From positions 62,001 to 126,000 of the forward strand of contig NZ_AP017313.1 in NCBI RefSeq assembly GCF_002355435.1: 64,000 nucleotides of DNA. Direction: 5' to 3'. Positions 25,868 to 33,855 of the stretch are shown here, in pieces (positions within the stretch are counted from its first letter, which is position 1; the number at the start of each line of letters is the position of its first letter). This stretch comes from Mucilaginibacter gotjawali. Lineage in GTDB: Bacteria; Bacteroidota; Bacteroidia; Sphingobacteriales; Sphingobacteriaceae. The translations under genes were made by a program, and so were the position numbers. Under the pieces are notes generated by a model. The model was given only the letters and a program-made list of their open reading frames with translations. It had not been told where the DNA came from and did no database searches.

Positions 25868-25910
25868 ACCGGCAGAAGTGAATTTATCGGGTTCGATACC
25901 CGCTGCCGGT
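25868..25910 (+). ncRNA. tRNA-like minihelix (possible structured RNA)
   Basis: ACCGGCAG (25868) pairs with CTGCCGGT (25903), an 8-base acceptor-like stem, and CGGG-TTCGATA-CCCG (25888-25902) forms a T-arm-like hairpin with a TTCRA loop. The two stems abut, giving 12 base pairs as in the tRNA top half. A small hairpin CGGATT-GTAG-AATCCG lies upstream (near 25830). No D or anticodon arm is seen. It lies in the gap 25389-26017, which otherwise has no gene that I can support. It may be a regulatory RNA, an attachment remnant or a chance fold. Confidence 0.4.
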
Positions 25911-26017
25911 ACACGCAGGTCAATAGGTATTCTTTCTGTCCCTTAGACCAATGCTGCAGCCGGTTTCTTTTTATTTTTTGCCGGAAATAAGGAACTGTTA
26001 CTCACCCGTCCGGCTTA

Positions 26018-26986
26018 ATGTTTAACTCAAATCCATTATGTATGTCTGATTTATTAACAGCAAAAGAGCTAAAAGAACAGGGATCCCTGGTAGACCTGTT
26101 AAATCGTTTAGGGTATCAGCCAGTCCCCAAACGGGGCAGGGAAAAAATGTATCACAGCATGCTCCGGAAGGATGATAACGATCCTTCATTTAGTGTGAAT
26201 GATGATCTCGGCGTCTGGTTCGACCATGGTTTAGGCAAAGGCGGAAATATCATTGATTTCGGCCTATTGTATTGGAGGCACTTAGGTTTTAATGACGTCG
26301 TTAAAAAGATCCAGCAGGTATGTTCTCTGGAACAGAGTGAAACCAGGGTAACCAGACCACGCAAAGCCGTTAAAATCCCGCAGCATATCGTTGAACAGGT
26401 TAAGCCATTAGGAACGCATCCTGCTATAACTGAATACTTAAAAAGCAGGGGCATTTTTGATGTAGCGAGGAAATATTTGTCCGAAGTGTATTATTATGTG
26501 GAAGATGAAAAAAATGTCCGTAAACATTACTTCGCGGCCGGCTGGCAAAATGAAAATAATTCATGGGAAGTCCGTAACCGGTATTTCAAAGGCTGTATGG
26601 GGCATAAAGGCATTACCTTTTTGCCGGGCAATCCTAAAAAAGCAGCCGTTTTTGAAGGGTTTCTGAACTTTCTCAGTTGGCGCTTAGAGCATCCTGAAGC
26701 AGATCATAGTGTCATCGTCCTAAACACACTGAGCTTATTACAGCAAGGTATAAATAAAGCTAAAGCTTTTTCCTGCCTGGATATTTACTTTGACCGGGAT
26801 AAGGGAGGGAAAGGCGCAACAAACGATTTTATACGTGCCTTACCCTATGCCACTGACCGTTCAAAATTATATGACGGGTTTAACGACTATAACGACAAGA
26901 TTAAAGCAGCGCTGAAATCAATGGCCGATGAGAAAAGGAAAAAAGATGATTTCTTTTCAGGTGTACGGGTACCCTTTGAAAGGTAG
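26018..26986 (+). CDS. DNA primase-like protein (CHC2-like and Toprim regions)
   Basis: A 322-residue protein. The N-terminal region resembles the CHC2 primase module: LVDLLNRLGYQPVPKRGREKMYHSML ... DDNDPSFSVNDDLGVWFDHGLGKGGNIIDF, but the zinc-binding cysteines are not present in it. A Toprim-like segment follows: AAVFEGFLNFLSWRL, then CLDIYFDRDKGGKGA with the acidic DxD-type site. In Bacteroidetes ICEs this gene precedes the mob genes and probably primes complementary-strand synthesis after transfer. A later ATG at 26042 (MSDLLTAKEL) could be the real start. Solitary, with 264 bases to mobC. Confidence 0.75.
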   Translation: MFNSNPLCMSDLLTAKELKEQGSLVDLLNRLGYQPVPKRGREKMYHSMLRKDDNDPSFSVNDDLGVWFDHGLGKGGNIIDFGLLYWRHLGFNDVVKKIQQVCSLEQSETRVTRPRKAVKIPQHIVEQVKPLGTHPAITEYLKSRGIFDVARKYLSEVYYYVEDEKNVRKHYFAAGWQNENNSWEVRNRYFKGCMGHKGITFLPGNPKKAAVFEGFLNFLSWRLEHPEADHSVIVLNTLSLLQQGINKAKAFSCLDIYFDRDKGGKGATNDFIRALPYATDRSKLYDGFNDYNDKIKAALKSMADEKRKKDDFFSGVRVPFER

Positions 26987-27157
26987 GTTATAAGTCGTTA
27001 CCACTTGATGCCTACCGGCACAATAAGGTCGGGCCCCTCGATTTCGTTAAAACTGCCAAAGGGCGAATTGTCGGCATCCCGATACCCGACTTTTTTATTT
27101 AATGGTTGAAAAACCCAATCAAAAGGACGAAAACCTCAATTTAATAATCGGGATTTC

Positions 27158-27210
27158 CGTTGCTTTAGCAACGGCAAGATGTCTTTTTGTTTCACAAAAA
27201 GTCACTTGCC
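27158..27210. other. Inverted repeats upstream of mobC, oriT candidate
   Basis: Two adjacent hairpins: CGTTGC-TTTA-GCAACG (27158-27173) and a larger one pairing GGCAAG with CTTGCC and CTTTTTGT with ACAAAAAG (27173-27210), with a small mismatch. They lie 41 bases upstream of mobC. Transfer origins of mobilizable elements are typically inverted repeats next to mob genes. The nick site is not identified. Confidence 0.4.
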
Positions 27211-27250
27211 CTCCCGGGGGATTTGAAAAAATTCGCAACTCATTTTTTTC

Positions 27251-27661
27251 ATGGAGAACTTTAAAAAACTAAATGGGAGGCCGAAATTAAAAGAGGGAAA
27301 ACGGACTAAATTTATCAATGTAAGGTTTACTGAAGATGAGTACAAAGATGTTGCTGAATTAGAAAAACAGCTGGGCATAACTAAAACCGACCTGATCAGG
27401 ATGCGGATTTTATCAGATGCAAAGAAAACGGTCATTAATTCAAAGGAGCTGATCCATCACCTGGATAAGGTTGGAGCGGAACTGGGCCGGATTGGAAACA
27501 ATATTAACCAACTGGCAAAACATGCCAATATACTCAAATTACAAGGTAGGCTAAATCCCGGAATAATCTCAAAATTTAATGAACTCTTCGGGGATTACAT
27601 AAAGGTTCAACAGCTGCTGGAAATATCACTTCGCAAAATCATAAGGGCTATGGGAATTTAA
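27251..27661 (+). CDS. MobC-like relaxosome accessory protein
   Basis: A 136-residue basic protein. The N-terminal segment KFINVRFTEDEYKDVAELEKQLGITKTDLIRMRIL has the ribbon-helix-helix pattern of accessory oriT-binding proteins. The C-terminal half includes VGAELGRIGNNINQLAKHANI, typical of the MobC family. It helps the relaxase to bind and melt oriT. The relaxase gene lies 332 bases downstream after a repetitive region. Overlap with a shadow frame on the other strand is not meaningful. Confidence 0.82.
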   Translation: MENFKKLNGRPKLKEGKRTKFINVRFTEDEYKDVAELEKQLGITKTDLIRMRILSDAKKTVINSKELIHHLDKVGAELGRIGNNINQLAKHANILKLQGRLNPGIISKFNELFGDYIKVQQLLEISLRKIIRAMGI

Positions 27662-27689
27662 GCCAAGTCCATTTGTTGGAGTTTTAGGA

Positions 27690-27990
27690 GAAACATAGAT
27701 CTTAAGATATCCTGATATGAATATAGGTTGATCCAAAGATATAGAGATATGATCGCAAGACAGCGTGATCTTGGGATACAGCGATACCCGGATAGGAAGA
27801 TATAGCGATATGCAGATCGCAAGATAACGCGATCTTCGGATACAAAGCTAACCTGACAGGAAGATATGAAGATACAGTGATCGCCCGATCTGCACATACA
27901 CAGATCAGCTGTTCATAAGATTTGTTGATCTCCCGATTCATTGATCGGCTGTTATAAGGATTTATGGATACGCCATCCTGATTCCCGACA
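27690..27990. repeat. GAT-rich degenerate repeat region between mobC and relaxase
   Basis: About 28 GAT triplets by eye in 300 bases, mostly as GATAT, GATAC, GATCGC or GATCTT blocks spaced 6-12 bases apart. The best-kept unit is found twice: GATCGCAAGAC/TAG/ACG...GATCTT near 27751 and 27815, with GATCGC/GCGATC inverted pairs. No ORF is supported across it. Probably a relaxosome or accessory protein binding region. Confidence 0.6.
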
Positions 27991-27993
27991 TTT

Positions 27994-28986
27994 ATGATTG
28001 CCCATATCCTTGAAAAGCCGTCCAGAACATTTGCCGGTGTAAAGTACAACACCGATAAAGTTGACCGCAATACCGGCGAACTCATGCTGATCGCCAACTT
28101 CGGTGCAATACAGGCGCTAAACAACCCACGGCCGCAGGACTTGGTGAATTACCTTTTGATGGTTTCAGGGCAAAACAAGGCCATTAAAAACACCCAGTTT
28201 CACGCAGTAATATCAGCCAACGGCAGGAATTATAACAAACAGGAACTAACAAAGGCTGCAGTAATGTGGCTGAAGGAAATGAAATATGGCAGTCAGCCAT
28301 ACCTCATTGTTTTTCATAAAGACACAGAAAATAACCATGTACATATTGTTAGCTCACGGGTGGGTAAAGATGGTAAACAGGTTGACCGTGATTACGAACA
28401 GGTCCGGGCTGTAAGAAATATTAACAAGGTACTTGGTTATGACTTTGCCATGCAATACCGGTTCAGTACCAAAGCTCAATTTTATTTAATTTTGGAGAAC
28501 CAGGGTTTTCTTGGAAGGGATTATCTCGATGAAAAGAAACTACAGAAAAGATTAAGTTCCTATGTGCCGGATAAAGACAGGATAACAGACCTAAAAACAC
28601 TGTTTATCTGTCACAAGGCCAACCCTCAGTTTGTAAAACTGATGCGGTCGCAATACGGGGTTGATCTGGTGTTTCATGCCTCCGAAGGAAAAAAGCCCTA
28701 TGGCTACACGGTCATCGACCATGCCTCCAAACAGGTTTTTAAAGGCAGCGAAATTCTAAACCTGAAATACCTGTTGGACGATGGCCTTAATTTTGAATTG
28801 ATTAATAAGCCCGACCACACAGACCTCAATGACTATTTGAGCCATGAGGCCATTACTTATTATGCTGAGTATACACCTGAACCGGTGTACATCAGGCCCG
28901 TGATGATCTCGGACGATGTGGACGATCAGCAAGTACTCGGCATGAAGCGCCGGAGGCAAAAGAAAGCAAGAACTAATACCCGTTAA
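27994..28986 (+). CDS. Relaxase (mobilization nuclease)
   Basis: A 330-residue relaxase. The N-terminus reads MIAHILEKPSRTFAGVKYNTDKVDR, as in Bacteroidetes MobB-type relaxases. The metal-binding histidine motif is NNHVHIVSSRVG (His115 and His117). The C-terminus is strongly basic (MKRRRQKKARTNTR). It nicks oriT and pilots the strand into the recipient through the T4SS. Position after mobC and before a ParA-like gene is the standard order. An in-frame stop at 27979 fixes the start near 27994. Confidence 0.85.
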   Translation: MIAHILEKPSRTFAGVKYNTDKVDRNTGELMLIANFGAIQALNNPRPQDLVNYLLMVSGQNKAIKNTQFHAVISANGRNYNKQELTKAAVMWLKEMKYGSQPYLIVFHKDTENNHVHIVSSRVGKDGKQVDRDYEQVRAVRNINKVLGYDFAMQYRFSTKAQFYLILENQGFLGRDYLDEKKLQKRLSSYVPDKDRITDLKTLFICHKANPQFVKLMRSQYGVDLVFHASEGKKPYGYTVIDHASKQVFKGSEILNLKYLLDDGLNFELINKPDHTDLNDYLSHEAITYYAEYTPEPVYIRPVMISDDVDDQQVLGMKRRRQKKARTNTR

Positions 28987-29007
28987 GGGATAAACCCATG
29001 AAAATTT

Positions 29008-29633
29008 ATGATCTGTTTATTTGGCAACCAAAAGGGTGGCGTAGGAAAAAGTACGCTCACCGTCCTGTCAGGGAACTACCTGAGCCTGGCTAAAGATTGG
29101 CCCGTGACCATCATCGATATGGACTATCAGCAATCTATTTCGCAGAAATTTGAAAAGGCGAAAGTGCTGGAAAATGAGGAGCCATATGATGTATTACCGG
29201 CAAACCTGGAAAGCTTCCCGCCACTAATACCCGTCCTAACCAAAAATAAAAAGGATGCTGTGCTCATCGACCTGCCTGGTAAACTTGATGATGACGGCCT
29301 GATACCGGTGTTTAAATCGGCAGACCTGGTGATCTGCCCCTTTGCTTATGATGAGTTCACCTTCGAATCAACCGTATTATTTACCGTCGTTCTTAAAAGG
29401 TAAACCCGAATGTTGAGGTGGTTTTCATCCCTAACCGTATCAAAGCGAACGTAAAGTTTGAAATCATGACTGAAGTGAATGAACAGCTTTCCAGGTTTGG
29501 AAAGATAACAGCCATAATCCCCGACCGTATTGACTTTCAGCGCATCACCACCTTTCAAACGCCCTTGTCCCTCTATGGGATCATCACTCCGGTTTTTGAA
29601 GAAATATTTGCCGACCGATTATGGAAAAAATGA
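29008..29633 (+). pseudogene. traA: ParA/TraA-like ATPase, split by a frameshift
   Basis: The first frame starts MICLFGNQKGGVGKSTLTVLSG with a perfect Walker A of the ParA/MinD type (residues 6-16). It continues to FTVVLKR and stops at 29401. Another frame carries on the family sequence: VNPNVEVVFIPNRIKANVKFE... to FADRLWKK. The break is a run of four A at 29395-29398; one more A gives LKKVNPNVEVVFIPN, a continuous protein of about 208 residues. TraA-type ATPases partition or regulate the transfer region in CTnDOT-like elements. Recent decay or a sequence error are both possible. Confidence 0.82.
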
Positions 29634-29980
29634 AATCATTGGCTGATCAGCTCCGCGAACAAATGATCAAACCCGGTGAAAAATCGACCAGGGTTAAGCC
29701 CAAACAAGTTGACGAAAACAACAATGGGCGAAAGAAAACGATCAACAAGGTTATTGATTCTACCATACTCAAAGCATTGAACGAATATGACAATAGTGAT
29801 CATAAAACCATGGTGCATTTTAGGTTTAACAGGCCGACAGTCAATTTTTTAAATCAATTTAAAATAGCTACAGGCATCGATGCAACCAGGTTTGTAGCCT
29901 TTTCCGTCAGGCACCTCATAGAAACCTACCCGGAACTAAAAACAATTATCAAACAATTTACACAAAACACAGAATTATGA
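29621..29980 (+). CDS. Small TraB-position conjugation protein
   Basis: A 119-residue protein overlapping the ParA-like gene's end by 13 bases and the next gene by 4. N-terminal half is charged and probably disordered (KPGEKSTRVKPKQVDENNNGRKK); the C-terminal half is a helical module (MVHFRFNRPTVNFLNQFKIATGIDATRFVAFSVRHLIETYPEL). Order and shape resemble the DUF3408-type TraB of Bacteroidetes ICEs, a possible DNA-binding accessory. Family identity is moderate. Confidence 0.65.
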   Translation: MEKMKSLADQLREQMIKPGEKSTRVKPKQVDENNNGRKKTINKVIDSTILKALNEYDNSDHKTMVHFRFNRPTVNFLNQFKIATGIDATRFVAFSVRHLIETYPELKTIIKQFTQNTEL

Positions 29981-30261
29981 CTTGGTTAAAATTTGCACTC
30001 TGGCTGCTCAGTATTTACACGATATACTATGTGGCGCTCATCTTTTGGGATAACCTGCGAAATAATCGCGGAGAAACCGGAAGCGACAAATATGAACTTA
30101 CTTTTGTCGAGGACATCCATCCCGTTAAATCACTTGTAGAAGAAATAACCGGTTCCGGCAAAGAATCTCCGGTCGCCTTTTCAGGTGGTGTAAGCCTTAA
30201 ACAGCTTTTCAATCTAGCCCGTGAAGAATCGGTCGAGTACATCAAATCTGTAAGCTTTTAA
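29977..30261 (+). CDS. Small single-span membrane protein of the transfer operon
   Basis: A 94-residue protein: one N-terminal transmembrane segment (WLKFALWLLSIYTIYYVALIFW) and a soluble tail (ELTFVEDIHPVKSLVEE). Position suggests a TraC/TraD-type product. It overlaps the preceding gene by four bases and is followed by a DUF4134-like gene after 2 bases, so translational coupling is likely. No enzymatic motif. Confidence 0.65.
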   Translation: MTWLKFALWLLSIYTIYYVALIFWDNLRNNRGETGSDKYELTFVEDIHPVKSLVEEITGSGKESPVAFSGGVSLKQLFNLAREESVEYIKSVSF

Positions 30262-30263
30262 GC

Positions 30264-30554
30264 ATGAAACTATTCCTGTCCCTATGTTGCTGCCTGTTGC
30301 CCGGTTTAACATTTGCACAACCCGGCATCAACGAAATGCGGCAGGCGCAGCAAGACTTATCTTCGTCATTCTTTTCTGCCTTTGATTGTTGTATGGTCCT
30401 GGCCGTTTTATTTGGCCTGTTTGGCGCACTTAGAATATACCATAACTGGCAGATGGGTAAGGACCGAATAGATTCGGCCGTGGCAGCATGGTTTTTTGCT
30501 TCTTTCTTTATGATCCTTTCGGGTCCTTTCCTTCGGGCATTGTTCGGAATCTGA
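30264..30554 (+). CDS. DUF4134-like pilin-type protein, divergent copy (TraE-like)
   Basis: A 96-residue protein with a signal peptide (MKLFLSLCCCLLPGLTFAQP) and two further transmembrane segments, in the layout of DUF4134/TraE, the VirB2-like pilin subunit of Bacteroidetes T4SS. The second helix MVLAVLFGLFGALRIYHNWQMG matches the corresponding part of the copy at 30783 (VIGGIVGIVGAIRVYSKWNSG). It is the divergent member of a pair; the second copy is closer to the consensus. Confidence 0.75.
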   Translation: MKLFLSLCCCLLPGLTFAQPGINEMRQAQQDLSSSFFSAFDCCMVLAVLFGLFGALRIYHNWQMGKDRIDSAVAAWFFASFFMILSGPFLRALFGI

Positions 30555-30782
30555 ATGCCTGTTTTTCTTTAATGCTTCCTCCCCGGAAGCTGTAAAAGAT
30601 TCCTGTCTGTACCTTCTTCCAGGATCAAATCGCAATAAGATTTGTTCAGCAGTGGTTAAACTGCAATCCCATTTGGGTGAAATAATCGGGGCGTTGTTCG
30701 TGATCTGAACGCTCTTTTAGCATAACCGGCCTTCTCCCAGTTGGCTCTAAAAGATCTCCGCCTTTATTTTTTCTCCATTTTC

Positions 30783-31088
30783 ATGTTTTCAAAAACAAAA
30801 AAACTATGGGCCTCAGCCGTATTGCTGGCCCTTTCCGTTCCGGTATTTGCGCAAAGCGGCGTTAACGGACTGAACACAGCAACCTCCACCCTAAAGACCT
30901 ATGTAGCCCCGGTAACCAATATCACGTTGGTGATTGGCGGCATCGTTGGTATCGTTGGTGCCATCCGTGTCTATTCAAAATGGAACAGCGGTGACCAGGA
31001 TATCAACAAGGAATTAATGGGGTGGGGCGGCTCGTGCGTCTTTCTCGTGGTTTCCGCGCTGGTGATCAAAGCTTTCTTCAGCTTGTAA
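30783..31088 (+). CDS. traE: TraE-like conjugative pilin (DUF4134)
   Basis: 101 residues from ATG 30783 (a longer upstream reading from 30741 lacks support). Signal peptide MFSKTKKLWASAVLLALSVPVFAQ, then SGVNGLNTATSTL and two membrane helices around VIGGIVGIVGAIRVYSKWNSGDQDINKELMGWGG, the typical DUF4134 core. It is the VirB2-like structural pilin of the transfer channel. The gap of 229 bases before it may contain a promoter; a weak hairpin with TCTTTT near 30695-30718 may end the preceding transcript. Confidence 0.85.
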   Translation: MFSKTKKLWASAVLLALSVPVFAQSGVNGLNTATSTLKTYVAPVTNITLVIGGIVGIVGAIRVYSKWNSGDQDINKELMGWGGSCVFLVVSALVIKAFFSL

Positions 31089-31090
31089 TC

Positions 31091-31378
31091 ATGGCCAGGA
31101 AGTATCCTGTTTATAAGGGGCTTCAACGGCCCCTTATATTCAAAGGGTTCAAAGGCAAGTTCATTTACTGGGGAATTGCCTCCCTTCTGACCGGCCTCGT
31201 ATTCGGCGCTTTAACCATGTCATTGGTCAATATGTGGCTGGGTGCGCTTGTATTGATCGGCTTTATAGTCGGCGGCTTGCTATTCACCGCCAGCAAACAA
31301 AAAGGCGGCCTGCATTCTAAAAGCCGTACCTCAAACATTTACATCCTGAATCATTATGGCCGTAAAAACCTTGTTTAA
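31091..31378 (+). CDS. traF: TraF-like conjugation protein (DUF4133)
   Basis: A 95-residue VirB3-like inner-membrane protein from the ATG at 31091, two bases after traE. Sequence KYPVYKGLQRPLIFKGFKGKFIYWGIASLLTGLVFGAL with two transmembrane segments is characteristic of DUF4133. It overlaps the traG start by 23 bases. Its role is thought to be anchoring the VirB4-type ATPase to the membrane. Confidence 0.85.
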   Translation: MARKYPVYKGLQRPLIFKGFKGKFIYWGIASLLTGLVFGALTMSLVNMWLGALVLIGFIVGGLLFTASKQKGGLHSKSRTSNIYILNHYGRKNLV

Positions 31379-33254
31379 CATTCCCTATGCGGGAGTGGAT
31401 AAAGATGGGGAATACGATTTGCTCATAGGCCTGAACGGCGAATGTTCAATTGTCATTCAATTAGTAAATCCAGTTATCCGTTATTCCGCCTATCCTGCAG
31501 GGTATGAAGAATTTCACCATCTGCTCATTAACGTTGTTAAAATATTAGGTGACGGTTACCTCCTTCAAAAGCAGGACATCATTAGTCGCTCACCTTATAA
31601 AGGGCCACCAGCCGGTGAGTACCTGCAAAAACAGTATAATGCCCATTTTGACGGGCGCGAATGCCTCCGGGTAGTTACCTATTTAACCATAACGCGCCAG
31701 GTAAAAAAAGGTGCGTTTTATGTTTATGATGGCCGCGTATTGCGTGATTTCAGGCAGGCCATCGGAAAAGTTTTGGATGTGCTGCCATCAGCCAATGCGC
31801 TGAACGAAGGCCAGTTGAACCAGTTGGTTTTACAACTGCTCAGCATGGACTTTGGCAGTTCCAATATTGTCCTTGATAACCTTGCACCCTCAGAAACTGA
31901 GATCAGGATGGGTGAAAAATCAGTGCGCTGTATCAGCCTGGTCAATATTGATAGCATAGACCTGCCACCGGATGTCGCCACGCACATTGAACTGAATGAC
32001 AAGGAAAGTATGCGGGGGTTCCCGGTAGATTTCCTGTCATTCCTTTTTAAAGTACCCGGTGTGGATGTGATCGTTTTTAACCAGGTCATTGAAATACCTA
32101 ACCAGGTGGTTACCCTGCGCAAGTTGGAACAAAAAAAGAAACGGCACGCCGGTATCCCGGATCCTGCCAATCAATTGTGCGTAGAAGATATTGACCTCTT
32201 ATTGAATGACGTTGCCCGTGAAAACCAATTACTGGTTAATTGTCATTTTAACATTCTGGTAGCGGCACCGGTTGCAGCCATTCAAAAGGCAGTCAATTTT
32301 GTAGAGAGCTCGCTCTTCCAGTTAGGTATTATCCCGAGCAAAAATGCATACAACCAGTTAGAGCTTTTCAGAACGGCATTGCCGGGGAACGGCGTAGAGT
32401 TAAAAGAATATGATTGGTTTCTGACGACCTGTGATGCAGCGATTTGCTTCTTCTTTAAAGAATCACTGCCCAAGGATGAACCCTCTGATTTCCTGTTAAG
32501 GTTTACAGACCGCCAGGGCATCCCTGTTGGAATGGACCCTGCAGATTTACCCATGCGGACAGGCCGGATCAATAACCGGAATAAATTTGTTCTCGGACCC
32601 AGCGGTTCGGGTAAAAGCTTCTTTATGAATGCCATGATCGAGCAATATATGCTCTACAACATGGACATGGTGATCGTGGATACCGGTCACTCTTATTCGG
32701 GGCTGTGTTCTTATTACCAGGGAAAATATATTACCTACACGGACAAAACGCCGATCACCATGAATCCGTTCCGCATTACAGAAGCGGAATATAATATTGA
32801 AAAGAAAGATTTCCTGTGTACCCTGATCGGGGTGGCATGGAAAGGGGCCGAGGGAACTTTCAGCCCGGTGGAACGTGACGTGGTAGCCAATGTCATATCT
32901 TCCTATTACAGCAAATTCTTTGCAGAAAACGGGGAGTTAAACTTCAACACTTTTTATGAATTCGCCCTGGAAAAAATTCCGGAGATCAAAACAGAGGAAA
33001 AGATCGTGTTTGATTTCGATGAATTCCGCTATGTATTGAAGAAGTTCTATAAAGGTGGCGAATTTGCACCCATCCTGAATAAGGAGGCCGATAAATCCCT
33101 GTTCACCGAACGCTTTATTGTGTTTGAAATTGATTCGATCAAGGAGCACAAAATTCTCTTTCCCATTGTAACCCTGATTATTATGGATGTGTTCATCCAG
33201 AAAATGCGTTACCGCTCCGACAAACGGAAAGCTTTGGTGGTCGAAGAAGCGTGG
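31356..33254 (+). CDS. traG: TraG conjugation ATPase (VirB4-like), exon 1
   Basis: Residues 1-633 of the T4SS ATPase. Walker A is GPSGSGKSFF (Lys420). The Walker B segment ALVVEEAW ends exactly at 33254, where a group II intron begins. Without splicing the frame would stop at 33273 (WVRLDAA). Joining to exon 2 (35625-36149) gives about 807 residues, close to the normal length of this family. TraG powers channel assembly and transfer. The gene overlaps traF. The intron does not change the frame, since the junction falls between codons (TGG / AAG). Confidence 0.9.
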
Positions 33255-33855
33255 GTACGACTTGATGCTGCATAAGTGATTGTCTGACACTTAGATCAGA
33301 CCTGCTGTTTCGTCAGCAGTAACCTACTGGCACATGCATTACTGGTAACGGTTTTGTATGAAGTTGCCGGGATAAAGTGCCCTTTCGCGATGAAGGAGCA
33401 AAAGCCGTGAGGCTAAGCAACAATCTTTAGTACTATAAGATTAGGGTACAAGGTTGAATGGTATGGCTAACATAAGTGAACTGTCGTTTGAACCATCGTA
33501 ACTTCGAACGAGCCAAAGGTACTGAAAGGCTCGAACCCAAAATGGGAAGCAGTTGGATAACCCAGTCCAAGCATGAGTTACACGAACAACAAAACTGCCG
33601 GTGGATAGACAGAGCCTAACCCATTCATTTGTCATTTATGCAGAACAAGGTAAGCCCGTATCACTCCTGCTGGCGCAGGAAAGCGAGCCGCAAGGTGAGC
33701 CGATAGTGGTGCGGGTAGAGGAATGTAGAAAAAGCGAACGCCATCCTGTAATCGGATGGATAAGGGTTTAAACGTCACCCTACGTGAAAGCGGGCAGACT
33801 TCTACGAGGTGACTTTTTACAATTAACTAATAGAACTTTCAAAGGAGGAAAGCAA

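Larger units (their letters stand above)
25389..26017. other. Gene-free control region between defence-like gene and primase-like gene
   Basis: A 629-base gap carrying a terminator, the 19-base palindrome at 25611, an imperfect GGCGGCA/TGCCGCT inverted repeat near 25678-25712, and the tRNA-like fold at 25868. No open frame of note. Such a density of inverted repeats suggests a regulatory, replication or RNA-coding region of the element. Confidence 0.5.

Noticed and set aside
27690..27990. CRISPR array
   Set aside because: Repeat units are short, degenerate and not separated by unique spacers; no cas genes nearby.
27658..28124. Minus-strand open frames across the GAT repeat tract
   Set aside because: Low-complexity translations caused by the repeat; no family pattern.
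33784..33855. Upstream extension of the intron-encoded protein
   Set aside because: A strong ribosome site directly precedes the ATG at 33856; the upstream residues resemble intron RNA, not protein.
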